Positions 1 through 10,012 of a stretch of DNA of 64,000 bases are shown one piece after another (the stretch's first letter is position 1; every line of letters starts with the position of its first letter). Below the pieces are notes generated by a model that worked only from the letters and a program-made list of their open reading frames with translations, ran no database searches and was not told the DNA's origin. Source of the DNA: Symsagittifera roscoffensis (taxonomy: Eukaryota; Xenacoelomorpha; Acoela; Convolutidae); the NCBI RefSeq assembly GCF_963678635.1, contig NC_087064.1, positions 40,398,530-40,462,529 of the forward strand. The letters are read 5' to 3'. Both the position numbers and the translations under genes were made by a program.

Positions 1-339
1 ACTCAAGGGAGAGTACCTTACCCATCACCAAAACACTCGATCTTTCGATCAGAAATGATATAAATCAATGTGAAACCTCAACAATAGGAAGGTCAGATCA
101 CATCCCGTCCGGAAATAATATATATGCTGTCGTTTTACTTTTTTTTTTACTATTCTTGGTCTTTTTTAGATTTTTTACTGTTTTTTGTACTTTTTTGTTC
201 TAAAGAAAATTTGTTTTGGCGTTTTCTTAGTGATATACTATTTTCGCTCGGTTTTACGCTTTCCCTTTAATTGTTTTTGACCGAGTTCAGAACTAATCGA
301 CCGAGTTCAGAACCGAGTTAAATAGATCGAGCTCAGAAC
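1..339. repeat. R repeat copy 1, segment 1
   Basis: This stretch matches 41341-41674 almost base for base: the same T-rich run, then several copies of a GACCGAGTTCAGAAC-like motif. It is the left part of a dispersed repeat (R) seen three times in this window. No open frame is supported. Homology stops abruptly near 339, where the Penelope-like element begins; in R copy 3 the sequence continues with AACTAAGCACGATTTTTTGG. The identity of R is unknown; it could be the non-coding part of a larger element. Confidence 0.75.
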
Positions 340-343
340 AAAC

Positions 344-643
344 TTGTTTAGTCAGCTTCTCGGCACAGGGGTGCTCATTATTCCAGCTACAAAACGGCTA
401 CTCTCCAAGAGCAAGCAAAACGACCCGGAGCAGCTCAAGGAATATTTGAAGCTGCACCAGAGTGCTGATTTGGAGCTGAAATCTCTGCGATTGGTAGTGG
501 CACACAAAGAAAAGCTGTCAGAGCTGATTGGCAATATCAGGGACAAACAACAGAGACCATCACAGACAAGGAGGAAGGCGAAAGCAAGAAGTGAGCAGAA
601 GGTGAAGGCAGAGGAAGTGTCTGCGCTTCAAAGACAGGGGTGA
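344..643 (+). CDS. Small ORF in the 5' part of the Penelope-like element
   Basis: A 99-residue open frame, rich in Lys, Arg, Gln and Leu, probably helical, with a basic stretch near residues 70-85 (RRKAKARSEQKVKAEE). It sits at the left edge of the Penelope insert, upstream of the RT. I do not recognise a domain. It may be an N-terminal leader region of the element's ORF, or chance coding. It is separated from the RT by stops and by AT-rich sequence. Confidence 0.3.
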   Translation: MFSQLLGTGVLIIPATKRLLSKSKQNDPEQLKEYLKLHQSADLELKSLRLVVAHKEKLSELIGNIRDKQQRPSQTRRKAKARSEQKVKAEEVSALQRQG

Positions 644-933
644 GAAGAGTGTGATTTGTTTTGCTTTGTGCCTTGTGAGTTTCATTACTCGTGGCCTGCA
701 AAACAATGACCACAGTACTTTTGCCTGCAGTTTGGCTCAGACAAATTTTAAAAAAGAAAACTAACTTGGAAAATTGTGTTAGACTATTTAAAATTCTTTA
801 AAAAAGTTCAAGTATCTGTACATAGACTGAAGTTTCTGAGAAAATGTCTAAAAAACGATCTAATACTGGACTTTTTGAAGTTTAGGGCCCCGAGAACGGG
901 GTTTTTTCGGACCAAGCTCTGCATAATTTTCAA

Positions 934-1152
934 ATGAAACTACTAAGGACTGAAACTTCTAGGGCAAATGAGGATAGGAAAAGGTACGCGGAGATGCTAA
1001 GGAAAGCAAGATCACTGGTGCAAAAAGAAATCGACAAACAGTGGTGGGCATCCATTTTCCGCTTCGTGAGGTGTCAGGTTGAGGCAAGCTTAGAGACAAC
1101 ATCAGAAAACCATCGAAAAAAAATTAGAAAAACTGTCCGAGAGACAAGATAA
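934..1152 (+). pseudogene. N-terminal region of the Penelope-like ORF
   Basis: A 72-residue frame, strongly charged (RANEDRKRYAEMLRKA) and likely helical, ending shortly before the RT frame that opens at 1225. In Penelope-like elements a poorly conserved charged N-terminal region precedes the RT core, and this position fits. A frame change between about 1150 and 1225 separates it from the RT. The function is not visible from sequence. Confidence 0.45.
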
Positions 1153-1224
1153 ATCTCTTGGGGGAGAAATGAGCAATCAGTTAAGGTACTTGATAATATT
1201 GAACTGCCTGAATGGGTATATGAA

Positions 1225-2106
1225 GTGCTATCAATGGGCCCCAAGCATCCCATTAGAGACAAGTTTAACGAAACACATTTTTTGGCGGATATTGACATTT
1301 TCCTCTCACAATTGAAAAATCAAAAAACATCTGGTGAAACGTTATGTGAAATAGAAGCCGCGGCAAAGGCATATGCAAAAAACGTACGGCAAACCCCAAG
1401 AGACAAAGCCGTTGAAAAAACGAGGAAATATCTCAAAGATAATGGGTTGCTGGCTGTGCCTTTTTTTTTAAAGGCGGTTGGTTTTTGCATAATGAGGAAA
1501 CAAACATATGAATCAAAGCTGGAATCCTTGTTGCAATCTGCTCAGTTTCTGAAAAAAGATGCAACCACTGATGAGGTGATACTGAAAATTGAGAAGGAAC
1601 TTAACAAAGAATTACTAGCCATGAACAAAAGAGACGAGATAAGTGATCAGTTATATTCTAAGATGAGATCAACATGGGGGCAACCCGCCCGTTTGTACGG
1701 TTTAGCTAAGGTACACAAGGATGAGACAACCCTACGACCATTACTATCACTTCCAGGCAGCTCGTATGAGAATCTTAACAAAATGCTTGCAAATTTTTTT
1801 GACAACATCGATGGAGCGAATATAGAAACCAATACTAAAGAGGCTAGAGAAAAAATAGAAAACATTGCTCTAGATGCGGATGAAACCATAATATCTCTTG
1901 ATGTGAAAAGTTTGTACACCAACGTTCCCCTGAAGGTGGCAATTGAAATTGCTTTACAGAAGCTGTACAGCCAGGAGTCTCCTCCTGAAATTCAAAGAGC
2001 AACCATGAAAAGGCTTTTGAATATGGCGGTCAGCAAAGTATATTTCAAGTGTAAAGATTCATGGTATGTACAAGTTGATGGTTTAGCAATGGGAAACTCG
2101 CTGTAA
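1225..2106 (+). pseudogene. Penelope-type reverse transcriptase, N-terminal two thirds
   Basis: A 293-residue frame. Motifs typical of Penelope-like RTs can be read: ARLYGLAKVHKDETTLRPLL at about residues 152-171 (the K-x-H-K...LRP signature), IISLDVKSLYTNVPL (first catalytic Asp) and QVDGLAMGNSL at the very end (motif B, usually GLPMGSPLSP-like). The frame stops right after motif B. Coding similarity resumes in another frame at 2156 with a PHD finger and then the YVDD box, so a frameshift has split the RT core. The initiator used here is simply the first Met; the true start is probably upstream. Confidence 0.85.
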
Positions 2107-2155
2107 TTCTGGCAAACTGGAAGAGTACAAACTTGCTCTACGACAACAAATACCG

Positions 2156-2641
2156 GTGGGAACGGGGGTACAGCAAATTAATGACAAAATCGGCTTGTGC
2201 CCATGTTGCAGCAGGAAAGTCACATATAGATCAAGGGGGGTTGAATGCGAGAGTTGCCGAAACTGGTATCATCTAAAATGCGGAAAAATATCTGATGACG
2301 TATACGCATCAATAACCGAGATAGTCTGGTACTGTGAAAGCTGTTGCCGAGCTAAGAACAAGGAGAAGGATACTCCCCAGGTGAAATTGTTCCTCAGGTA
2401 TGTGGATGACATTGTTAGAACAGTCAGAGGGGAGCCGAGTTGTCTTCTCGATGCCACCAATTCTCTTCATCCAAATTTGCAGTTCACTCTAGAGAAAACT
2501 AATTCGGAGGGGAATTTGCCGTTCCTGGATTTGAACATAAATGTATCGCATGGTAGGCGTGTAACTTGCAGTTGGTATCAAAAACCAACAGATACAGGGA
2601 CTATACTGAACTATAGAAGCTGCGCCCCAATTCAGTATTAG
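2156..2641 (+). pseudogene. PHD finger plus RT catalytic box (Penelope RT, continued)
   Basis: A 161-residue frame. Residues 15-63 form a complete Cys4-His-Cys3 PHD pattern: C15, C18, C31, C34, H39, C42, C60, C63, with the usual Trp (W58) before the last pair. Straight after comes LFLRYVDDIVRTV, the RT motif C with catalytic YVDD at 82-85, then NLPFLDLNI (motifs D/E). The PHD finger therefore sits between RT motif B (end of the preceding frame) and motif C. PHD fingers commonly read histone H3 tails, so chromatin targeting is a possible role; that is inference. Confidence 0.8.
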
Positions 2642-2713
2642 CGTAGTTTTATCCAAGGCACTGTACACAGGGTTTTTAGGAGTACATCTAGCTGGGAGCA
2701 ATTTGATAAGGCT

Positions 2714-3094
2714 ATGGAAACTAATAAGGCGCAATGGCTGACAAATCAGTACCCTGAAAATTGGTCCACAAAGGTGGCTTCAGACGCCTTGTGCAAGATC
2801 ATCGAGGGTAAGGGCAAGCCCCTGGATAGTGACAGGGGTTTGTCACTTCAATCACCAAAGGATGGGAAGCCCCCAATGCTGATGGTGCAATATAGAGGTA
2901 ACCAGAGCCAATATTTTGTTAACAGGTTACGAAAATTAACTAACGTTCAAGTGGTTTTCACCAAAAGAAAACTACAATCATGTTTACCATCACTGAAGTC
3001 AGCTTTTTCTAATGACCTCAAGTCAAGAGTGGTTTATAAACTGTCATGTAGTGGATGCACTTCACCTATGTCGGACAAACTGTTCGACATTTGA
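2714..3094 (+). pseudogene. Penelope RT thumb/linker region
   Basis: A 126-residue frame bridging RT and endonuclease. It contains LMVQYRGNQSQYFVNRLRKL and then LKSRVVYKLSCSGC, the Cys-containing segment that normally runs directly into the GIY-YIG domain of Penelope-like elements. The frame is lost just after this Cys pair. The GIY-YIG homology continues in the frame that opens at 3055, so a small indel near 3060 breaks the protein. The sequence between 2641 and 2714 also changes frame. Confidence 0.7.
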
Positions 3095-3300
3095 CCACTA
3101 GAATTGAGGAACATAAGAAAGCAGACTCACCGGTAGGCCAACTTGAGGGAAATAGCACAGATCTTAGTTGGGAAATTATAGATAGGTCAAACAACCAAAC
3201 AAAATTGCTAACACTAGAGGCAATAGATATCAGGAAGGAGAAACCGGGCTTGAACACGCGCGATGAGTTTAGGAGCAGGGAGTTAACACTGAAAATTTAG
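3055..3300 (+). pseudogene. GIY-YIG endonuclease domain of the Penelope-like element
   Basis: An 81-residue frame with FTYVGQTVRHLTTRIEEHKK (the YIG half with its Arg), a mid part containing LTLEAIDIRKEKPGLNTRDE (catalytic Glu region) and RSRELTLKI at the C-terminus. This is the order seen in the endonuclease of Penelope-like elements, which nicks target DNA to prime reverse transcription. The GIY half lies in the preceding frame (VVYKLSCSGC). A stop at 3298-3300 ends the element's coding part, followed by about 320 bp of AT-rich tail. Confidence 0.8.
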
Positions 3301-3625
3301 TCCCAAAATATTTTTGGTTTTTTATTCAAAACGTACATGTCTAAATCGAAATTATGACTCAGAAACTTCCAGACAAATTAATTTAAAAATGTTTAATTAA
3401 TTTTAGAGGTTAAAAGTATTTTAATCTTAATAGTAATTTAGAGGTCAACTGTGATTGGCTAATTTTTTATCATGATGGTTTAGAACCAAATTGTATGTGA
3501 TTTATTGTAAATAACATTTGTAAATTGATGTTTTATCGTCATTTAGAGTAGTTTATTGTAAAAATCCTGACGATGCACATAGTTGCGAAAACGTTTGAAA
3601 TTTACTTTTTAGCAAAAATTTCTTC

Positions 3626-3829
3626 TATGTAGACTAAACTGGAACAAGACTGCTCATATCAGGGCGAAGCTCTGAATGTTTCGACTACCTTTTAAGGTTT
3701 ATGGAGCAGTAGTAACATAAAAAAATAATTGAGTTAAAATAAAATGAAAAAAAAACAGTTCTAAAATTTGAAGTTTTTTTTTGAAATCGTCCCCCCCACA
3801 CGCCATTTAAAGTACAAAAGAATTGATTG
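3626..3829. repeat. R repeat copy 1, segment 2
   Basis: Matches 40484-40680 and 41851-42033 (GGAACAAGACTGCTCATATC, then a TTTATGGAGCAGTA segment, poly-A runs and CACACGCCATTTAAAGTAC). It lies between the Penelope-like insert and the CR1-type LINE. No gene is seen. Confidence 0.8.
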
Positions 3830-3842
3830 ATGATTCCTTTGC

Positions 3843-4217
3843 ATGAAATTCTTAAACCTTGAATGCAATATCACTGATCTCAAGCATTTGGGAAAGTTCA
3901 GCGAAGAACGAGCAAACCACAGAACTATACTGGTACGAGTAACCTGTCCAAGAGAAATAGACTTGATATTATCATCAACACCGGCCCTTAAAAATTATGA
4001 CAAAAATGTCTTCATAAGTAAGGAACTCTCAGTCGAAGAAATGAAACTGGAAAACGCCATCCTGAGAGAACGTAGAAATCTCATCAGCAGTGGTAAAAAC
4101 CCCAAAAATCTTCGAATCAGAAACCTAGAACTGCATGAAAAAGTAGACGACACCTGGACAAAAGTTACAATTAAACCGGAGGAAAACAGCACAATTCAGA
4201 CTAGAAATGACAACTGA
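3843..4217 (+). pseudogene. CR1-type LINE ORF1, C-terminal part
   Basis: A 124-residue frame resembling the C-terminal half of the RNA-binding ORF1 protein of CR1/L2-group LINEs: a segment with RTILVRVTCPREIDLILSS followed by a charged domain with KLENAILRERRNLISS. The N-terminal half is missing because the insertion is 5' truncated at about 3830. A related N-terminal ORF1 piece with a PHD finger lies on the minus strand at 40795-41230. The stop at 4215-4217 is 18 bp before the ORF2 start codon, a normal spacing for two-ORF LINEs. Confidence 0.65.
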
Positions 4218-4235
4218 CTAGAATCGCTGAATGTT

Positions 4236-5276
4236 ATGTCATTCAATACACGAAGTATACTGGATATAAATAGACGTATGAATTTTAGCAATATAATACT
4301 ATCGAACGATTATGACATCATTTGCTTAAGCGAAACTTGGTTAACTGAAAATATCCCTGACAACGCGCTTTTTCTGCCTGCACACATAATAACTAGATGT
4401 GATAGACCTACCAACTCAACAAAATCGAAACACGGGGGCGTGCTTATTGCTGTTAAGCAATCCCTAGCTTTCACAAAATTTGAAATACACACTACGGACT
4501 GCGTTGGACTCCTCCTTAACACTCCGACACCTCTCATCCTATGCTGTATCTACAGTGCCCCGAACGAAAGCAAATATAAGCTATCCACAGATGACTTCAA
4601 CAAACTATTGAATATGCTAACTGACTACTCAAATGAATTTCAATGCCCAAATATTTTATTGGTTGGTGACATCAACTTCGCTAATACGCATTGGCAAACC
4701 TTGCAATCAACCCAAAAACACGAACAATTAGTACTGCAGACTTTTAGTGATATGAACTTTCAACAGTTTATCGAACCCCCTCATGACCAATTAGATATTG
4801 TCCTTTGCAACAACCCCGACATTATTTTAAACACCACGATAGACAACCATATGAAAAAACACTTCTCACACCAAGAAAGAGAATTATCAGACCACAACCC
4901 TTTTCTAATCACGATATCATCTCTTACACACAATGAAGAAAAAGCCAGTCCCATACAATACGGATCCGATTTTCTGGACTTTGGTGTCTTCTCATTAAAC
5001 AACGTCGATTGGATTACTTTAAACAAATACATTTTGAAACACCCATTTCAACCGTACTGCTACTCTAACATTGACCACTTAATCAACTCATGGTACCTCT
5101 GGCTATATATAGCACTAGAAAAACACATGAAAAAACAGACCAAACATCGTATGAACCTAGCACCTTGGATCATACCTGAAACCTCCAATATTATCAAAAG
5201 ACTCAACACAGCATCAAAGCCTTTAAAAATACTCATACTAATAACCGCAATCTTGAAAGACTTAAAAACCTTGTAG
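4236..5276 (+). pseudogene. LINE ORF2, endonuclease domain
   Basis: A 346-residue frame with the apurinic-endonuclease signature: N4/R6, DIICLSETWL with catalytic E33, ILLVGDINFANTHW (D145, N147), LDIVLC at 186-191 and ELSDHNPF with D219/H220. All catalytic residues are readable. The enzyme would nick target DNA for target-primed reverse transcription. The frame closes at 5276 and the rest of ORF2 continues one base out of register, so the protein is broken here. Confidence 0.85.
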
Positions 5277-7119
5277 ATCATTTATCCGAATTAGATCAGA
5301 AAAATTTCGAAGAATCAACTTTCAAGGGCAGAAATTTCTCAAAGCTCCAAAAATACTTTAAAAGCATACGAAAAAACTCAAGTACTCCAAAAACAATGCA
5401 CTGGAATTAAAAAACCGAATCAACAGAGCACGGTAAAGCTAACCTTCTAAGCAATTACTTCGTAAGCGTTTTTAACATTAAACAGAATGAAAACATTTTA
5501 CCAATAGCTGAATTACCTGGGTCAATCAAATGCTTCAATTTCTCTGAAAATGAGATATACGACATCCTTAAAACATTAAACCTCCAAAAAGCAAGAGGAC
5601 CAGATAGACTCGGTAACACAGTCCTAACCAATTTAGCAGATAGCATAACTTAATCTCTAAAACTGATTTATAACACCATCACCAACAAAGCAACATTTCC
5701 AACGATCTGAAAACTTAGCCAAATCATCCCAACTTTTAAAAATGGAGACAAGCAATCGGTCACAAACTACAGGCCCATCAGCCTGCTAACTGCAGTATCC
5801 AAAGTCTTAGAGAAACTGATCTTCCTTAAAATCTCACCAAAGATCTTCTCGCAAATCCATGACAGCCAATTTGGCTTCTGTCCTGATAGACAACTCTGCA
5901 AATGCTCCAATTCCTCGACAAAATCTGTGATGAGATTGATAACCCTAATATCAAGTCTCTACAGGCAATATACTTAGACTTCGAAAAGGCTTTCGACAAA
6001 GTTCCTCACGACTTGTGCATATATAAACTCAATAAATTTGGCATATCAGGAAACGCACTTAAACTATCAGCAAACTACTTAACCAACAGAAAACAGCAAG
6101 TACGAATAGGTGAGGCAGTATCCAGCCATCATGAAGTTAGTAGCGGCGTACCTCAAGGCTCACTGTTAGGGCCAGTATTCTTCATTACATTCATCAACGA
6201 TTTACCGTCATCACTCACCAACTCGTGCTATGGTTACGCAGACGATTATAAAATTGTTGCAACGAACCCTTCCCTGCTCCAACACGACCTAATCACGATC
6301 AACTTATGGTGCAAAGATAATTCCATGAGTCTTAATCTGAAAAAATGTCCCAATATAATATTCAAAGACCCCCAACGTGACCTAAACATGTATCTCGGTG
6401 ACCATATACTTGAAAAAACCTGTTCAGAAAAAGACCTTGGTATACAAATAACCAACAACCTAAACTGGTCAGCACACGCAAAAATAAGAGCCCAAAAAGC
6501 AATAGGCTGCTTATTTTTAATTAAAAGAAATATCTCAAAATCAGCGAGCTTAAAAATGAAACTGGACTCCTACTGTGGATATGTAACCCCAATTGTGTCA
6601 TATGGCTCACCCATATGGAAAGCAAATAAGCTTGAATTAAGAATTATTGAAGATGTCCAAAGAAAAGCTACACGTTGGATACTCTCATGTAACAACATCA
6701 ACTTTAAAGACAGACTGATTAGATTAAACCTGCTTCCACTGTCTCTCTACCACGAAATGCACGACATTCTCTTGCTTCATAAAATAATAAACGACCAATA
6801 CAACTTCCATTGGAGACAATTTGTTCAGTTCAAAGAATCTACAGCCCCAACAAGAAGATCAACGAAAAATAACTTAGCGCATAAAAATTATCATTACGAA
6901 AAATCGAAAAGCAATTTCTGGCACAGAACACCTATACTAGCAAACAAAATTTTACAGACTCAGGAAGAAGAAGACCTGTTTGCGATGAAATACGAAAGAC
7001 TCAAATCAAGCCTCAAAAACGTTTTCTGGATATATTTCATCAGTAAATATGAGGAAAGTGTCCCATGCACATGGAGAATAAACTGCTGCAATAGCTGTGT
7101 AAACTCAAAGAAACTATAA
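5277..7119 (+). pseudogene. LINE ORF2, reverse transcriptase and C-terminus
   Basis: Between 5277 and 5902 the frame contains several stops but still reads as LINE sequence (ARGPDRLGN, then NYRPISLLTAVSKVLEKL). From 5902 a 405-residue frame carries FEKAFDKVPHD, the GVPQGSLLGP box, YGYADD (catalytic box at residues 112-115) and a C-terminal region with several Cys/His (CTWRINCCNSC). It is broken by at least one frameshift near 5890 and by stops near 5408 and 5651, so it is a dead copy. The class is CR1/L2/jockey-like by motif spelling. Confidence 0.8.
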
Positions 7120-7202
7120 AACTCAGTTTAAAACTCCCAACTCGGGGCATTTTAGCCCCATGGCTTTATGTCTAAATCCTTGTTTATTATTATGATTATT
7201 AT

Positions 7203-7229
7203 TTCGCTCATTGTATCAAATCAATTATG
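7203..7229. repeat. R repeat copy 1, segment 3
   Basis: Twenty-seven bases of R between the LINE tail and the LTR element, identical to the end of the corresponding stretch at 42043-42070. It ends with CAATTATG; the right flank of the LTR element restarts with ATGGCAAATAAGC, so ATG (possibly one base more) is duplicated around the element. Confidence 0.8.
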
Positions 7230-8125
7230 TGTAACAGTCGCCTACTTCAGTCACATATGATGCTTAAGAAAAATAGGCCCTATAACCATTGGCTCAAGAG
7301 TCAGGGACACTATCTCTTGTGTTTTTCTACTTCAAGAACGGTCGGAGCCAATTCGGTTCGCTTGCGACATGAGACTAGAACCCGTTACAGCTTAAAGGCT
7401 ACAACCAAAATATCCCCCACTCTAGAAAATAAGAACGTCCCCATACTTAGGTCTCAAAATACCCAAAATACGCGAACGCCGTTAAAAACAGGGACGGAAC
7501 AATCCGTTAAGTTACTTTTTATTGGACAGTGGAACTTTGATCCATTTCAGATGGATCAACCTAAAACTCGCCTTATCTCAACATAACAATCATAAAACAC
7601 ACTCGAGAAAATTAAACTGGGAACTCACATGTTGATGTACTCGAGTGCAGGGAGTAATTAAATTGGTAAGCAACTCAAGAATTAGGTAATATAACTAAAT
7701 AGTTTGATACTGGTCAGTTTTGATAACAGAAGTAAGTTCTGGCTCTAGAATTTGAGTTTTGGTATGAACCATTGGGACACTCAAGTTGTCCACCTTTCCA
7801 TTGAAGGTTCACTCTAGTTTATTCCGAATGGTCGCTCTTTCTTCTATTTATTGTCTCTCCTCCTATTTCGGGATAAGACCGCTCTACTCGTGTCCTATTT
7901 TTATGTCTGGAAATTGCGAATAGCAATTTCCCACTGTTTTTCTTGAGTAATTTCCCGCAATTGTAAATTCGGATGTTCTGATTTTTCACTTTGTGTTTCC
8001 AGTTGGTACGAGAAAACTGAGCACGACAGGCTCCATTCGAAATTTTGAAAATTAAAATTTCACTCCAAAATTACGTATTTTCGTGTCTCTCAAGGTCAAA
8101 CTTCCAGACATGACCGACTGGCACA
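7230..8125 (-). repeat. 3' LTR of the giant element
   Basis: Left-hand copy of the 897-bp terminal repeat. In coding orientation it starts TGTGCCAGTCGG and ends GACTGTTACA. Differences from the other LTR are few (for example near 7263, 7276, 7398, 7661, 7935 and 8110). The open frame at 7227-7586 inside it is not conserved as a protein and is treated as chance. Repeated CTCAAG/CTCGAG words occur through it. Confidence 0.92.
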
Positions 8126-8563
8126 TACTCCCCGGACTCAAGATCGATGTCCTCATCGCGTGCTGTCTCTGTCAGTGAATCCCCAGAAGCCCGAGTGTCA
8201 CTCAAGATACAGTGCCAGTGGTCATTTACAGAAGTTTGCAGCAGACTTAAGTTTATCTACCTTCCAAAATTTACCACCATCTAAAATTTTCACACTATCG
8301 CTAAACAGCAATCAAAATATGCACACACCTGCACCTTATGAATTCCCGATTTTTAAGCTGGTGATTTAAAATTTCTTTTGTCCTATTCAATCAGGAAATT
8401 TCATGCAGCATTTTGATTCATATAATAGATCTAGCATATTAATAACAATATCTTATTTGTTTAAAATTTCTTTTTCGTGAACCCAGATTTCACCCGAGTT
8501 CACCCTCGAGCCCCCTCCCTCTCAAGACTCAAGACTCTAGAATTTTCCTTTTGAGCCACCGGC
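8126..8563 (-). other. 3' untranslated region of the giant element, with possible polypurine tract
   Basis: About 440 bp between the last accessory ORF and the 3' LTR. The bases next to the LTR read, on the coding strand, GAGTCCGGGGAGTA, a short purine-rich run where a polypurine tract for plus-strand priming is expected; it is weak. The rest holds several CTCAAG/CTCGAG words (for example 8137, 8200, 8505, 8521, 8528) and no convincing gene. Confidence 0.45.
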
Positions 8564-10012
8564 TCACCTTGTGTTTTTCGCCCTCGAGGTACCCGATCCA
8601 GATATTTTTGACACTGTGATCTGTTCTAATAGTGCCTCTTCGTCATCGGAGCTGATCACAATCTCCTCCCAAGCCTTCAGCTGTTCATAGGATCGCATCC
8701 ACTCCCTTTGCTCTTGCAATCTCTTCGCCTGATTTGGCAGGCTTTTCACCTTCGACTCCCGGTTCAAGCAGAAGGAATTGTGAAGACTCAGGCTTACATT
8801 CTTCGCCAGGTCCTCCTCCAGTATTGACTCCCTCGCTCTAGTGTTGTCTCTGGATACTCTACCCACACTTTTACACCCCGTCGTGATCGCATTTCGATGG
8901 GTCAGCAGAGGTCTCTTGAAGGCATCTGGTCCTATCTTGGCCTGGAATTGTCGATATTCCTTTTGATGTTTTCTCATGTGATCCTTCGTCGCTATATATA
9001 ACCAGGATGTTAACGTCGCGCGAAACCAAGGAAAGAATCTCAAGCGGCTCCACACGTGTCTGACTTCCATTGGTATGGCGAACACCTTGCATGCTGTCTC
9101 GAACAACTCAAGTCTCCTTCTGTAATCTATCGCGTGAATCGACTCTGCTGTTGGCGTCTTCGATTCTCGATACTTTGCTATGTTTTCTTCCATCCATCGT
9201 AGAGCTAGCATTGTGCTCACCACCAAGATGGTCACTTTTTGTTGATGCTCGGGTAGTCCCAACGACCTGATTTCTTCTACATCCCAGATCAGGCAGAGAT
9301 TGGCTTGGTCTGGGTACCACACTGTCTGCGCCAGACAGTGGCACGGACAATCCCCGTGTGTGAGGTCGATGCTCCTAAGATTGCGTTCTCCCGAGGCTTC
9401 TAGGAGAGGCTCAAGTTCCATCATCTTCTCGTGTATCACGTCGACTTTTCCCAAGCTTGGGGCACTTACCATGGGCTTCCCCATCACGTTTTGTCTCTCG
9501 AGGTCACTGGTATTTTCGCTCTCTAAGCCTAGAAGTTCTTCACCCCAGATTTCACTCAAGTCGTCCATTTGCTCTTTAGGCACTGTTCCTCGGATCTTCC
9601 TCAACAGCTTGTGTGAATGGTGTGACATCCGAGCCAGCCTTACACATTTGGGCAATGAGAAGGCTTTGTCTATCAACACCCTCTGGCTGGACACTTCTAC
9701 CATTGCCATGTGTAGTGGATAGTGGCTGCCACATAGGTTGGCCATCACTGACCCCACTAAGGACTTCGCATTCAGAGGCAGTCCATAGGCTTCGCTCATG
9801 GGAAATCCCATCTCCGCTTCGAGTCCAACTTTCCAACTCTTGATGTGTTTTTGGGTTACCTGCAACACTCCGGGCCATGACTCCACGCTCAACGCGGTCA
9901 CCAAGTGGTGTTCTGACTCTAGCCTCTCCAGTGACTGGAGACTACGAATTCTCGAGAAGAACCCCAGAGCTGTTGCTAGGTTCACAGTGGTACTCGCGTA
10001 ACACTCAGCCAC
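8564..10012 (-). CDS. Accessory protein of the giant element, C-terminal part (second duplicate)
   Basis: A 482-residue frame, the most 3' ORF of the element. Its first ~230 residues repeat the protein at 10050-11126 almost exactly, because of the 748-bp tandem duplication. Downstream it continues with a unique part: a Cys/His/Trp-containing stretch (CHCLAQTVWYPDQANLCLIW), a helical region, and an acidic, Ser-rich end (ISSDDEEALLEQ). I do not recognise the family. Before the duplication one protein probably ran from 11126 to 8564. No membrane segment or signal peptide stands out. Confidence 0.55.
   Translation of the reverse strand: MAECYASTTVNLATALGFFSRIRSLQSLERLESEHHLVTALSVESWPGVLQVTQKHIKSWKVGLEAEMGFPMSEAYGLPLNAKSLVGSVMANLCGSHYPLHMAMVEVSSQRVLIDKAFSLPKCVRLARMSHHSHKLLRKIRGTVPKEQMDDLSEIWGEELLGLESENTSDLERQNVMGKPMVSAPSLGKVDVIHEKMMELEPLLEASGERNLRSIDLTHGDCPCHCLAQTVWYPDQANLCLIWDVEEIRSLGLPEHQQKVTILVVSTMLALRWMEENIAKYRESKTPTAESIHAIDYRRRLELFETACKVFAIPMEVRHVWSRLRFFPWFRATLTSWLYIATKDHMRKHQKEYRQFQAKIGPDAFKRPLLTHRNAITTGCKSVGRVSRDNTRARESILEEDLAKNVSLSLHNSFCLNRESKVKSLPNQAKRLQEQREWMRSYEQLKAWEEIVISSDDEEALLEQITVSKISGSGTSRAKNTR

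Larger units (their letters stand above)
340..3625 (+). mobile_element. Penelope-like retroelement with GIY-YIG endonuclease, degenerate
   Basis: The insert lies in R copy 1: R homology stops at about 339 and resumes at about 3626 (TATGTAGACTAAA). About 180 bp of R present at 41675-41853 is missing, so the insertion removed target sequence. The coding parts, in order, are a Penelope-type RT (1225-2106, 2156-2641), a linker (2714-3094) and a C-terminal GIY-YIG domain (3055-3300), all on the plus strand and broken by frameshifts. A PHD finger lies inside the RT. The 3' non-coding tail is AT-rich and ends with a GCGAAAACGTTTGAAATTT-like segment. The family assignment rests on the RT motifs and the GIY-YIG tail. 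Confidence 0.85.
3830..7202 (+). mobile_element. CR1-type LINE, 5' truncated in ORF1
   Basis: Inserted into R copy 1: R sequence ends at AAAGAATTGATT (about 3829) and resumes as TTCGCTCATTGTATC at about 7203, exactly as in the empty site at 42020-42060. The element carries the C-terminal half of ORF1, an apurinic-type endonuclease, and an RT with GVPQGS and YADD boxes. It ends with a TTATTATTATGATTATTAT tail, the short microsatellite-like 3' end typical of CR1-group elements. No target duplication is obvious. Confidence 0.8.

Noticed and set aside
7227-7586. 119-codon frame across the left LTR edge
   Set aside because: The first codon is in flanking R sequence, and the other LTR copy is not open in the same way; LTR sequence.
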